Below are positions 1 to 6,918 of a DNA stretch of 40,406 nt, in pieces. Where the stretch lies: positions 1 through 40,406 of the forward strand of contig CAIQVS010000305.1 of the NCBI GenBank assembly GCA_903875345.1. The letters are read 5' to 3'. The translations under genes were made by a program, and so were the position numbers. The first letter of the stretch is position 1, and every line of letters begins with the position of its first letter. This stretch comes from an uncultured Pseudomonadota bacterium. GTDB taxonomy: Bacteria; Pseudomonadota; Alphaproteobacteria; UBA9219. The notes beneath the pieces were generated by a model. That model was not told where the DNA came from. It searched no databases and was given only the letters and a program-made list of their open reading frames with translations.

Positions 1-1
1 C

Positions 2-109
2 TGGTATCGTCGTCTATCCAAAGACTATGAGCACGATCCAAAAACCTCTGAGGCCATGATCCACTTCACCGCCTCAACACTCATGCTCAGGCGTTTAGCA
101 ACTTTGTGA
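2..109 (+). CDS. IS5-family transposase, C-terminal end (cut by window edge)
   Basis: Frame 2 is open from the window edge to a TGA at 107-109. It encodes a stretch beginning WYRRLSKDYE and ending LMLRRLATL. The RRLSKDYE...TSEAMI...LMLRRL pattern is the typical last segment of IS5-family DDE transposases, just after the catalytic Glu helix. Only about 35 residues are visible, so I cannot say whether the rest, left of the window, is intact. A second transposase remnant in another frame begins at once downstream, so this looks like an IS-dense junction. Confidence 0.7.
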   Translation, partial: WYRRLSKDYEHDPKTSEAMIHFTASTLMLRRLATL

Positions 110-644
110 ACAAGCTCTTAGGCTCGCTTAGCTACTCCAGCCCCCAAGGCAAAGCGCAGCTTAATATCGTGCTGGTCGATAGCACGACATGGAAGGTGCA
201 TCGCCACGGTGGCGGCTCAAAAAAGGGGACTGCACGAGGGGCAAAAACCGCGCTGGCGTAACGACCAAACTGCATCTTGCTATCACGCCGGACTATCGGG
301 TGGTCGAAGGCCAGCTAACCGGCGGCAATGTTGCCGACATCACAATGGCCGATGCGCTTACGGCTGAAATTGTTGGTTGTTATATCGTTGAAGATAGGGG
401 CTATGACAGCGACGATCATCGTCAGGAACTCACGGCCAACAACAATGTTCCGGTCATTCCCGGACGCAAAAATCGCAAGGTCGAGATCGTTTACGACAAG
501 GCTCTCTACCGTTGGCGGCGGCGCATCGAGATGTTCTTCGGCTAGCTCAAGGAAAATCGTCGCCTTGCCGTCCGTTACGAAAAAACAGACATCGCTTTCC
601 TCGGCTTTATCGCCCTCGCAGCCCTCAAAATACACCTTTGTTAA
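106..644 (+). pseudogene. Degraded IS5-family (IS427-like) transposase with frameshift site and premature stop
   Basis: Frame 1 encodes NKLLGSLSYSSPQGKAQ, then LVDSTTWKVHRHGGGSKKG, matching the DSTxxKxHR block that carries the first catalytic Asp of IS5-type transposases; it stops at 259-261. Frame 3 carries on the family alignment from about 219 (NRAGVTTKLHLAI, ADITMADAL, VEDRGYDSDDHR with the second Asp, RWRRRIEMFFG with the Glu region). A TAG at 543-545 then interrupts it, followed in frame by LKENRRLAVRYEK and a stop at 642-644. The frame change may be a programmed -1 shift at A AAA AAG (219-225). The TAG and the missing N-terminal region argue for decay. No terminal inverted repeats were recognised. 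Confidence 0.8.
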
Positions 645-793
645 CAGCGTCTAGCTATATGGCTTTTCCAGTTCTTTTCCTGTTGCTTGAACTGCTGTTC
701 GAGATCAGTGGCGTAAAGATCTTTAGGATAAAAGCGCGATCCCACTAAAAATGGAATATTCAAATCAATGTACGGACGTGAAAAAATCCCCAT
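641..793 (-). CDS. Possible 50-residue ORF ending at the IS remnant
   Basis: An ATG at 793-791 opens a 50-codon frame ending in TAA at 643-641. It starts MGIFSRPYIDLNIPFLVGSR and continues FYPKDLYATDLEQQFKQQEK. Composition is protein-like, with mixed charged and aromatic residues and no low complexity. The stop coincides with the end of the transposase remnant, so the last few residues may derive from the element and the ORF may be the stump of a longer gene. The only Shine-Dalgarno candidate is the G-run on the near arm of the hairpin at 802-850. I recognise no family, and it may not be expressed. Confidence 0.35.
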   Translation of the reverse strand: MGIFSRPYIDLNIPFLVGSRFYPKDLYATDLEQQFKQQEKNWKSHIARRC

Positions 794-801
794 AAAAAGC
801 T

Positions 802-850
802 AACCCCCGTTCGGCATGCCTGCGATCGCGTGGCACACCGAACAGGGGTT
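802..850 (-). terminator. Long hairpin followed by T-runs, downstream of the Lys/Ala peptide gene
   Basis: Arms 802-814 and 838-850 pair over 13 positions with a single G-T wobble, and the interior can extend the stem (GCC/GGC). Reading the minus strand, TTTTT follows within a few bases and TTTTTT at 786-781. This fits an intrinsic terminator for the gene at 887-952. However, the ATG of the 50-residue ORF lies right after the first T-run, so a role as a leader structure is not excluded. Confidence 0.6.
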
Positions 851-886
851 GAAGATATCATCATGTCGCCTGACGGCGACAGAGAG

Positions 887-952
887 TTACTTCTTCTTCG
901 CTGTTTTCTTCTTGGTAGTCGTCTTCTTAGCAGCTTTTTTCTTAGCAGCCAT
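887..952 (-). CDS. 21-residue Lys/Ala/Thr-rich basic peptide (histone H1 tail-like)
   Basis: An ATG at 952-950 follows a perfect AGGAGGT (964-958) at 5-nt spacing. The frame encodes 21 residues, made of 11 Lys, 5 Ala, 4 Thr and the initiator Met, and ends in TAA at 889-887. The repeats (MAAKKKAAKK, then TTTKKKTAKKK) resemble the free basic tails of bacterial histone H1-like proteins and extended HU proteins, which bind DNA non-specifically through charge. No folded domain is possible at this length. The strong ribosome site, the hairpin terminator 37 bp downstream and a TTGACT box upstream make it a complete small transcription unit. DNA or RNA binding is inferred from composition only. Confidence 0.7.
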   Translation of the reverse strand: MAAKKKAAKKTTTKKKTAKKK

Positions 953-1394
953 GAGTGACCTCCTGTGACTAGAGTAGAGTGAAATGATGTTGAGGCGCGC
1001 AAGAAAAATAGTCAACAACATTTTCGCATTGCATGATGAATCGGAATCAAATTTTTTCGCATCGCCGTTGCGCGTTGCATGCGTGCAACATTTTTCCGGT
1101 TATGACGACGATGAAACATCTTTGCTGTCGCACAAGCGATCAACATTGCGCTCCGGACGCAGAATTTCACAAAGCGTCGTGAGATGTTCGACTCAATTTG
1201 AAACACAAACCACTAACGAATTATGAATGACCATTGAAAGAAGAAGCGAAACGAAATGCTCCGGCGTTCTGATTCATCGTACGCAGCGACTAAAGCCATC
1301 ATGGAAGCCAGTCATAATGTTGACGCGATCAACAGGCTTAAATCATAATCGAACATGCTGTACTATCAATCATCGCAATGACGGGGCTTTTGCC
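953..1394. other. 442-bp divergent intergenic region
   Basis: It separates the minus-strand basic peptide gene from the plus-strand MscS gene. Besides the candidate minus-strand promoter, I see one compact inverted repeat, GTTGCA-TGCG-TGCAAC (1074-1089), followed by ATTTTT. The frames open here (984-1226 and 1012-1206) look non-coding. The frame from 1227 runs into the MscS gene, but its extra residues do not look like a signal or a domain. No convincing promoter for the MscS gene was found. Confidence 0.4.
987..1015 (-). promoter_or_regulatory. Candidate promoter of the basic peptide gene
   Basis: On the minus strand TTGACT (1015-1010) is followed after 17 nt by CAACAT (992-987). The -35 box is good and the -10 box is weak. 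The start of transcription would lie near 980, giving a leader of about 28 nt that contains the AGGAGGT site. Confidence 0.3.
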
Positions 1395-3545
1395 ATGAAG
1401 AAATTAATTCTTGCCTTTTGCGGATTGCTGGTCATCCAGATGCTCCCTTGCTTGTCCGCGTCTGCCGATGCGCATCCTACGTTGACGATGAAAGTTGATC
1501 CAACACCACCAGCAGCCATCACTCCTATTGCCGAGGAGTTGCAAAAACAACTGCAAACGCTTGTCGGCAGCACCAATCTGACAGCATCGCAAGATGATAG
1601 CGATGACAACGCGACGGAAACCAATGCCGAACCCGCTCCAACCATCGGAACACAAGCTCTAAATTTCGTCATTGCCCTTGCAGATGTTTTGCAGGATCAA
1701 ACCAAAAATTTCATTACCAACTTTGCCGCTCTACCCCAGTTCTCCGACTGGCTCAATTTGCAAGAGAGCGACCATCGTTTGCTCGCCAGATGGATTGTTG
1801 TTGGCCAAGATCTGCTGAATTATGTTGGAATTCCATTTTTGGGCGCGTTGCTACTGGAGCTGTTGTTGTTCCCGATCAGGGTAACCTTGCGCCGACGTCG
1901 GCCATCTGGCTTCGTAGGGCGACTTGCCATCGTACTGGCCTTGTTTTGTCTCCGTGCCGTACCCATCGTTGTTTTTATCGGCGCGACTGCGACCCTTCTT
2001 GATCAGAATGAACCGCAAAAACTGCCGCGTTTCATTTTGTTCAACATCGTCTATGCCTTCTCGTTAAGTCGTGTTGTCATTACGATGTTACGCGGGTTAT
2101 TTGCTCCACGCGTTGCAGCTTTGCGATTGCTTCCGATGAGCAACGAGCAAGCAACTTACAGCTATATCTGGCTGAGTGTGTCCTCCTTCATTATCATTTG
2201 TGGCTATTTCTTCCGCGATGTTGCCAATGCCGTGCACGTACCTTCCGCCGTGATTGTGGCCATAGGAAACATTCTTGGTTTGGCGCTGGTTGCCATGATG
2301 ATCGCAGTAATAGTACAGAAGCGCGCTTTCGTTGCCTCTTTGTTGCGCGGCAATTTATCGGCAGCACAACAACGACCTCTCCCCTTGTTTCAGTCCTTGC
2401 GGCAATGGTTGGCGCGGCGCTGGCATATTCTGACTATTGCCTATCTCGTGATTGGCTACATCATTGCCGCGCTTGGCGTGGCCAATGGCCTTAATGTCAT
2501 GCTGCGCGGAACGATTCTAACTGTCCTTATCCTGATCTTGGTTCGCTTGCTTCTCGGCGTCATCGACCGTTCGGGGTTAGGTCGGGCTGAAGACGAATCG
2601 CTGTCGAGACGATCTGTTTTCCGCGCCGTGCTGCGCGTTGTTGTTTGGTTGCTTGCCGTTATCGGTTTTGTCGCCGCGTGGGGCGGCGATATTCCCGCCC
2701 TGTTTGCGACACCGTTCGGTCAGCGTATTCTGGGTTCGGTTCTGTCGATCACAGTGACTCTTCTTGTCGTGTCGTCCCTATATGAAGCGCTGAGTTCGGT
2801 CATCGACAGGCATATGAATCATCGCACCGAAGACGGCGACGCACTGAGGACGAGCTCCCGCATTCGCACGCTTCTGCCCATGATCCGGAATATTCTTTTT
2901 GTTCTCTGCGCCGCTATTTTTGCGCTGGTGTTCCTGTCCGAGCTTGGCATCAACGTCGCCCCTTTACTGGCGGGCGCCGGGGTTCTTGGTGTTGCGGTAG
3001 GGTTTGGCTCACAGACGCTGGTGAAGGATTTTTTGACCGGCTTTTTCATCGTTCTGGAAAACACAATAGCCATCGGCGACTACGTTAAAATCGGGGATTT
3101 CGCCGGAGCAGTCGAATCCATCGGCTTTCGCTCGTTGCGGTTACGCGACAATGATGGCGCTTTGCACATGCTGCCTTTTAGCGAGGTGACCAAGATCACG
3201 AATATGACCAGAGATTTCGGTTATGCAGTGATCCATGTGGGGGTTGCGTACAATACCGATCTGGAACACGCGATGGATGTGATCCGTGAAGTGGGAGATG
3301 ATCTCCAGAAAGACCCTATTTTTAAGCGCGTAATTCTGGAACCGGTTGAGATCTGGGGTGTCGATAAACTCGGCGATACATCCATTACGCTTGCGGCGCG
3401 CATTCGCACCCGTCCGGGCAAACACTGGGAGGTGCGCCGGATGTTTTTGCTGCGGCTCAAGCAGCGTTTCGACAAGGAAGGCATCGAAATTCCATTCCCT
3501 ACCGTAATAAATATCCATCAAGAACAGAAAGCGCCCAACGGGTAA
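1395..3545 (+). CDS. Large MscS-family mechanosensitive channel (YbiO-like)
   Basis: This inner-membrane channel should open under membrane tension to release solutes during osmotic downshock. I start it at ATG 1395 because the protein then begins with a clear signal peptide (MKKLILAFCGLLVIQMLPCL, then SASADA). An upstream in-frame start at 1227 would bury that signal. The protein is 716 residues, close to E. coli YbiO. It has a periplasmic N-terminal part, a series of membrane segments from about residue 140, and the MscS pore helix GVLGVAVGFGSQTLVKDFLT near 529-548. The beta-domain (ENTIAIGDYVKIGDFAGAVE) and a cytoplasmic C-terminal domain follow. It converges with bpt with only 3 bp between stops. 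Confidence 0.9.
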   Translation: MKKLILAFCGLLVIQMLPCLSASADAHPTLTMKVDPTPPAAITPIAEELQKQLQTLVGSTNLTASQDDSDDNATETNAEPAPTIGTQALNFVIALADVLQDQTKNFITNFAALPQFSDWLNLQESDHRLLARWIVVGQDLLNYVGIPFLGALLLELLLFPIRVTLRRRRPSGFVGRLAIVLALFCLRAVPIVVFIGATATLLDQNEPQKLPRFILFNIVYAFSLSRVVITMLRGLFAPRVAALRLLPMSNEQATYSYIWLSVSSFIIICGYFFRDVANAVHVPSAVIVAIGNILGLALVAMMIAVIVQKRAFVASLLRGNLSAAQQRPLPLFQSLRQWLARRWHILTIAYLVIGYIIAALGVANGLNVMLRGTILTVLILILVRLLLGVIDRSGLGRAEDESLSRRSVFRAVLRVVVWLLAVIGFVAAWGGDIPALFATPFGQRILGSVLSITVTLLVVSSLYEALSSVIDRHMNHRTEDGDALRTSSRIRTLLPMIRNILFVLCAAIFALVFLSELGINVAPLLAGAGVLGVAVGFGSQTLVKDFLTGFFIVLENTIAIGDYVKIGDFAGAVESIGFRSLRLRDNDGALHMLPFSEVTKITNMTRDFGYAVIHVGVAYNTDLEHAMDVIREVGDDLQKDPIFKRVILEPVEIWGVDKLGDTSITLAARIRTRPGKHWEVRRMFLLRLKQRFDKEGIEIPFPTVINIHQEQKAPNG

Positions 3546-3548
3546 GAT

Positions 3549-4298
3549 CTATTTAGTTTTGTCGGTCAGGTCGAGCCAATCCCACCCGTGTGGGCCGAGA
3601 GCTTGCAACGGGCGAAAGCGCGATTTGTAGGCCATTTTGCGCGAGGCCGATATCCAGTAACCAAGATAAACATAAGGCAGCCTTTTTTCCTGCATTTCCT
3701 TAATAAGGGTCAGGATCATTAGCGCGCCAAGACTACGCCGAGGTTCCCGTGAAGAAAAGAAACTGTAAACCGCCGATACGCCGTCGCTGATGTGATCGGT
3801 TATAATCGCTCCCGCCAGCACTCCGGACGACTCACGCATCTGGTAAATATACGTATCAGCTTGCCCCTCCTGCAGCATCAGAGTGAAATCCGCAACAGAC
3901 ATCTGCGCCATTTCACTGTCGGGATGGCGTGCCGATTGATAGTCCATGAACAGTTTGTACAGCTCATCCGTTATGTCGGGTTTAGTGACTTCAAGCGTTA
4001 AATCCTGATTCATGCTGGCAATCCGTCGTAATGATCGGGATGGTTCAAAAGCCACCACGGGAACTCGCACGGGAACACAGGCGCTGCAATCACTGCACGC
4101 GGGACGATAGATAATGTCATGACTGCGGCGAAATCCGGCGCGTGTCAGAGCTGAGTTCACTTCCGTATCGGTCTCGACTGGTCCTGAGATACGCGTAAAC
4201 AGTTTGCGTTCAATCCGTCCCGGCAGATAAGGGCAAGGCAAAGGACCTGAGAGATAAAACTGCAGCAAGCGCGTCAGGCCTGGAGGTATGATGGACAT
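3549..4298 (-). CDS. bpt: Aspartate/glutamate leucyltransferase
   Basis: Bpt moves Leu from Leu-tRNA to proteins with N-terminal Asp or Glu, creating an N-degron for ClpS/ClpAP. At 249 residues it has the usual family length. The N-terminal ATE domain shows CPYLPGR (22-28) and the Cys cluster CSDCSACVPVR (68-78). The C-terminal GNAT-like half contains SAVYSFFSSREPRRSLG and YVYLGYWI, followed by a MAYKSRF match to the family. It lies 49 bp downstream of the SNase-like gene on the same strand and may share the ispE transcript. Confidence 0.93.
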   Translation of the reverse strand: MSIIPPGLTRLLQFYLSGPLPCPYLPGRIERKLFTRISGPVETDTEVNSALTRAGFRRSHDIIYRPACSDCSACVPVRVPVVAFEPSRSLRRIASMNQDLTLEVTKPDITDELYKLFMDYQSARHPDSEMAQMSVADFTLMLQEGQADTYIYQMRESSGVLAGAIITDHISDGVSAVYSFFSSREPRRSLGALMILTLIKEMQEKRLPYVYLGYWISASRKMAYKSRFRPLQALGPHGWDWLDLTDKTK

Positions 4299-4347
4299 GT
4301 CGCTATCTTAACATTTGAAAGCGTTCCTTACCAAGGGCGAAGTCAAT

Positions 4348-5124
4348 TCAGTCTCGGTTGCCATCGATTGGTCGCTTCATATCGCCAATGAGCTGAATTT
4401 GTTCGGGGAATGTCACCGCCATGATCGGCCCCCTATCGCGTTTGACCCAACCACGCACACGGACGGTTTTGCCTTGATAGGACTGAGGATTAGTTCCTGC
4501 TTTAAGAAACCGGCGGCGATCATGCGCAGCAATGATTGCCGTGAAATCGTTATGCCAGTCTTTGCCAAAATTAAGATAAATCCTGTTTTTAATCTCTTTC
4601 ACGTCCACGATGTTGCCGACGACAAATGCAAAATGCCCTTCGTGTTTTCCGGCATCAGCAGCGAACGTGTCGGCATAAGCGCCGTCGCTCCAGATGCCAA
4701 TTTTGGCGGCACGGGCGGCATCTTCAGCCTTGAGCAGCGCAGACAAATTGAATTCAATCCCGGTCGGAGGGTAGACGAAAGCCAGACCGCTGCGCAGCAT
4801 TTCCTCTTGCAGCCAGATCGCTTTGTCTTTTTTGGCCATGATATAGCCCTGCCCCACTATCCGACCGTAACGATCAAGAGAGGAGTCGTGAATATCAACG
4901 ATTTTCCGAGCCGCCAGATTTTGCAATTGAGCTTGGGCGGCGACTGCCAAGTCCGGCGTTTGACCGGACGGAGCCTTAATTCCTTCAAGCCGCAAGATGC
5001 GACCGTCGCTAAGCGCAAGCGTATCTCCTGAAAAGGCTTTTTCGACGGTGACGGGTTGCGGATCGGCAAAAACAACCTTCGGCAAAACGGCAAACCAAAA
5101 AATTAAAACGAGGCGCACCAACAT
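4348..5124 (-). CDS. Secreted SNase-like (thermonuclease-fold) protein with altered active site
   Basis: I start at ATG 5124-5122, giving 258 residues with a signal peptide (MLVRLVLIFWFAVLPKVVFA); this start lies 2 bp past the ispE TAG, so translation is probably coupled. The staphylococcal nuclease fold is seen in FSGDTLAL (GDT 33-35), RLEGIKAP (45-52), LDRYGRI (83-89) and GLAFVYP (113-119). In the model nuclease the third strand reads RLLLVDTPE, supplying Arg35, Asp40 and Glu43; here Asp40 is Lys and Glu43 is not conserved. Nuclease activity is therefore doubtful. The C-terminal 120 residues form a second conserved block (RIYLNFGKDWHNDFTA, GKTVRVRGWV) found in many alphaproteobacterial homologues. 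A structural or substrate-binding role in the periplasm is possible. Confidence 0.8.
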   Translation of the reverse strand: MLVRLVLIFWFAVLPKVVFADPQPVTVEKAFSGDTLALSDGRILRLEGIKAPSGQTPDLAVAAQAQLQNLAARKIVDIHDSSLDRYGRIVGQGYIMAKKDKAIWLQEEMLRSGLAFVYPPTGIEFNLSALLKAEDAARAAKIGIWSDGAYADTFAADAGKHEGHFAFVVGNIVDVKEIKNRIYLNFGKDWHNDFTAIIAAHDRRRFLKAGTNPQSYQGKTVRVRGWVKRDRGPIMAVTFPEQIQLIGDMKRPIDGNRD

Positions 5125-5126
5125 AA

Positions 5127-6002
5127 CTAGCCGCCAACAGGCAGAAAAGTTCCCGCTATCCACCAATCGGGATAGCTAGAGCAAAGAGTTGATGCGGCTT
5201 GTTTCACATCCTCGGCACTCGCGTAGAGACCGAAACAGGTTGCGCCGCTGCCAGACATCCGCGCCAGAAGGCAGTTCGGCGTCTTTTGCAAGGCATCAAT
5301 GATGGAGCCAATTTCGGGCATGAGCTTCCGCGCCGGTTCATAAAGATCGTTGCTACGCGCCTTTAGCGCGGCAATCAGCTCCAGCACATCCGCCGGGGAC
5401 CGCGCCAGTCGCGCCTCAGGTGAAAACGCAAAACCGCCGTCGCGGAAACACTTATAAACGGCGGGGGTCGGCAAGGCTTTGTTGGGATTCACCAGAAGGA
5501 CATTGACACGTGGCAACATCGGCGCATCCGCCGTGCCCGTGGCGGTCAGATAGCTGTTTGCGATTTTGAGGCAAACCGGCACATCCTGTCCATGCCGCGC
5601 GGCCGCCGCAAACAAACGTGGATCGTCCAGATTCAAATGCCAATAGATCGCTAAAGCCCGTAATGCCGCAGCGGCATCGCTCGATCCGCCCCCGATACCC
5701 GATGCGATGGGCAGATTTTTGGTTAAGATCAGCTTGATATGAAGGGGTTTGCCAACCAATTCGGCCAAAGATTGAACGGCTTTAACTACGAGATTGCCGT
5801 CGATTGCTTCATTCGACAGACGTTCCGCACAGGGACCTTCTATCTCGAACCGGAAATGATCCGATGGCTCAAGGGCAATCGCATCGCCGACATTGGCAAA
5901 AGCCACAAGGCTATCAAGATCATGATAACCATCCGCCCGTCGGCCAGTGATGTGCAGATAAAGGTTAAGTTTCGCCGGAGCAAATTCGCGGATGATGTTC
6001 AT
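5127..6002 (-). CDS. ispE: 4-diphosphocytidyl-2-C-methyl-D-erythritol kinase
   Basis: IspE phosphorylates the 2-hydroxyl of CDP-ME in the non-mevalonate isoprenoid pathway. At 291 residues it is of family length. The GHMP kinase N-terminus PAKLNLYLHITGRRADGYHD (residues 9-28) carries the catalytic Lys (K11). The glycine-rich ATP loop PIASGIGGGSSDAAAA is at 98-113, the catalytic Asp in GQDVPVCL near 140, and the C-terminal motif LLARMSGSGATCFGLY is intact. It heads a minus-strand run (ispE, SNase-like, bpt) and diverges from the YmdB gene across 88 bp, which must hold both promoters. Confidence 0.96.
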   Translation of the reverse strand: MNIIREFAPAKLNLYLHITGRRADGYHDLDSLVAFANVGDAIALEPSDHFRFEIEGPCAERLSNEAIDGNLVVKAVQSLAELVGKPLHIKLILTKNLPIASGIGGGSSDAAAALRALAIYWHLNLDDPRLFAAAARHGQDVPVCLKIANSYLTATGTADAPMLPRVNVLLVNPNKALPTPAVYKCFRDGGFAFSPEARLARSPADVLELIAALKARSNDLYEPARKLMPEIGSIIDALQKTPNCLLARMSGSGATCFGLYASAEDVKQAASTLCSSYPDWWIAGTFLPVGG

Positions 6003-6090
6003 AGGGTATCAGGATTCAGGATTCGACGCAGCAAATGGATAGGCTATAAGATTTGGCAACTCAACCCTGATGATTGAAAGCTGATTTTAT

Positions 6091-6909
6091 ATGCGTATTC
6101 TCTTTTTTGGCGATGTCGTAGGACGCAGCGGGCGCGATGGGATTGCCCGGCATTTGCCTGAGCTGAGAGCCAAACTGAAATCGGACGTTGTAGTCATCAA
6201 TGTCGAAAATGCCGCCGGTGGTTTCGGCGTGACCGACAGGATTGCGCAGGATTTCTACGGGTTTGGCGTCGATTGTTTGACGACAGGCAACCACGTCTGG
6301 GATCAGCGCGAGCTTCTGGGCACGATTGATCGTGATCCCCGGTTGTTGCGTCCGTTGAATTATCCGGACGGCACCCCCGGACGCGGAACTTTTATACATA
6401 CGCTTGCTGATGGGCGAAAAATCCTGATCGCCAACGTGATGGCTCGGTTGTTTATGGAGCCAGTGCTCGATGACCCTTTCGCCGCGACGGAGAAATTAAT
6501 CGCTTCGCATCGGCTGGGTACAAGCGTGCATGCCATACTGCTTGACTTTCATGCCGAAGCGACGTCGGAGAAAATGGCTTATGCTCATGTGTTCGATGGT
6601 CGCGTGTCGGCAGTCATCGGGACTCATACCCATGTACCGACGGCAGATGAGCAGATTTTACCGAAAGGCACAGCCTACCTGACCGATGCCGGAATGTGTG
6701 GTGACTACGACAGCGTCGTCGGCATGAAGAAAGAATTGGCGATCTGGAAGTTCACGCGCAAAATCCCGACACCCGAACGCAAAGGCCCCGCCGAGGGCGA
6801 GGCTACCATTTGCGGCGCTTTGATTGTAACGGACGACCAGACCGGCCTCGCACGCAGCATTGATGTCATCAGGCTTGGCGGACGATTGAAACCAAATCTA
6901 CCTGACTAA
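6091..6909 (+). CDS. YmdB-family metallophosphoesterase
   Basis: This 272-residue protein matches the TIGR00282/YmdB family, whose members are dinuclear-metal phosphodiesterases that act on 2',3'-cyclic nucleotides in Bacillus. Metal ligands are visible: FFGDVVGRSGRDG (D8), NVENAAGG (E39, N40), GNHVWD (66-71), LLDFHAEATSEK (His near 150) and IGTHTHVPTAD near 176-186. The start MRILFFGDVVG is the normal N-terminus. It stands alone on the plus strand and converges with the MFS gene. The cellular role in Gram-negative bacteria is not established. Confidence 0.92.
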   Translation: MRILFFGDVVGRSGRDGIARHLPELRAKLKSDVVVINVENAAGGFGVTDRIAQDFYGFGVDCLTTGNHVWDQRELLGTIDRDPRLLRPLNYPDGTPGRGTFIHTLADGRKILIANVMARLFMEPVLDDPFAATEKLIASHRLGTSVHAILLDFHAEATSEKMAYAHVFDGRVSAVIGTHTHVPTADEQILPKGTAYLTDAGMCGDYDSVVGMKKELAIWKFTRKIPTPERKGPAEGEATICGALIVTDDQTGLARSIDVIRLGGRLKPNLPD

Positions 6910-6918
6910 ACCCCGCCG

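Noticed and set aside
1074-1089. GTTGCA/TGCAAC repeat as a terminator
   Set aside because: The short 6-bp stem has no gene ending nearby on that strand; kept only as a note in the intergenic entry.
984-1226. 80-residue plus-strand frame before the MscS gene
   Set aside because: No ribosome site, irregular composition, and overlap with the probable promoter of the basic peptide gene.
1227-1394. N-terminal extension of the MscS channel from 1227
   Set aside because: It would place 56 non-conserved residues before a clear signal peptide starting at 1395.
4315-5031. 238-residue plus-strand frame opposite the SNase-like gene
   Set aside because: No family, no ribosome site, and entirely antisense to a coherent exported protein.
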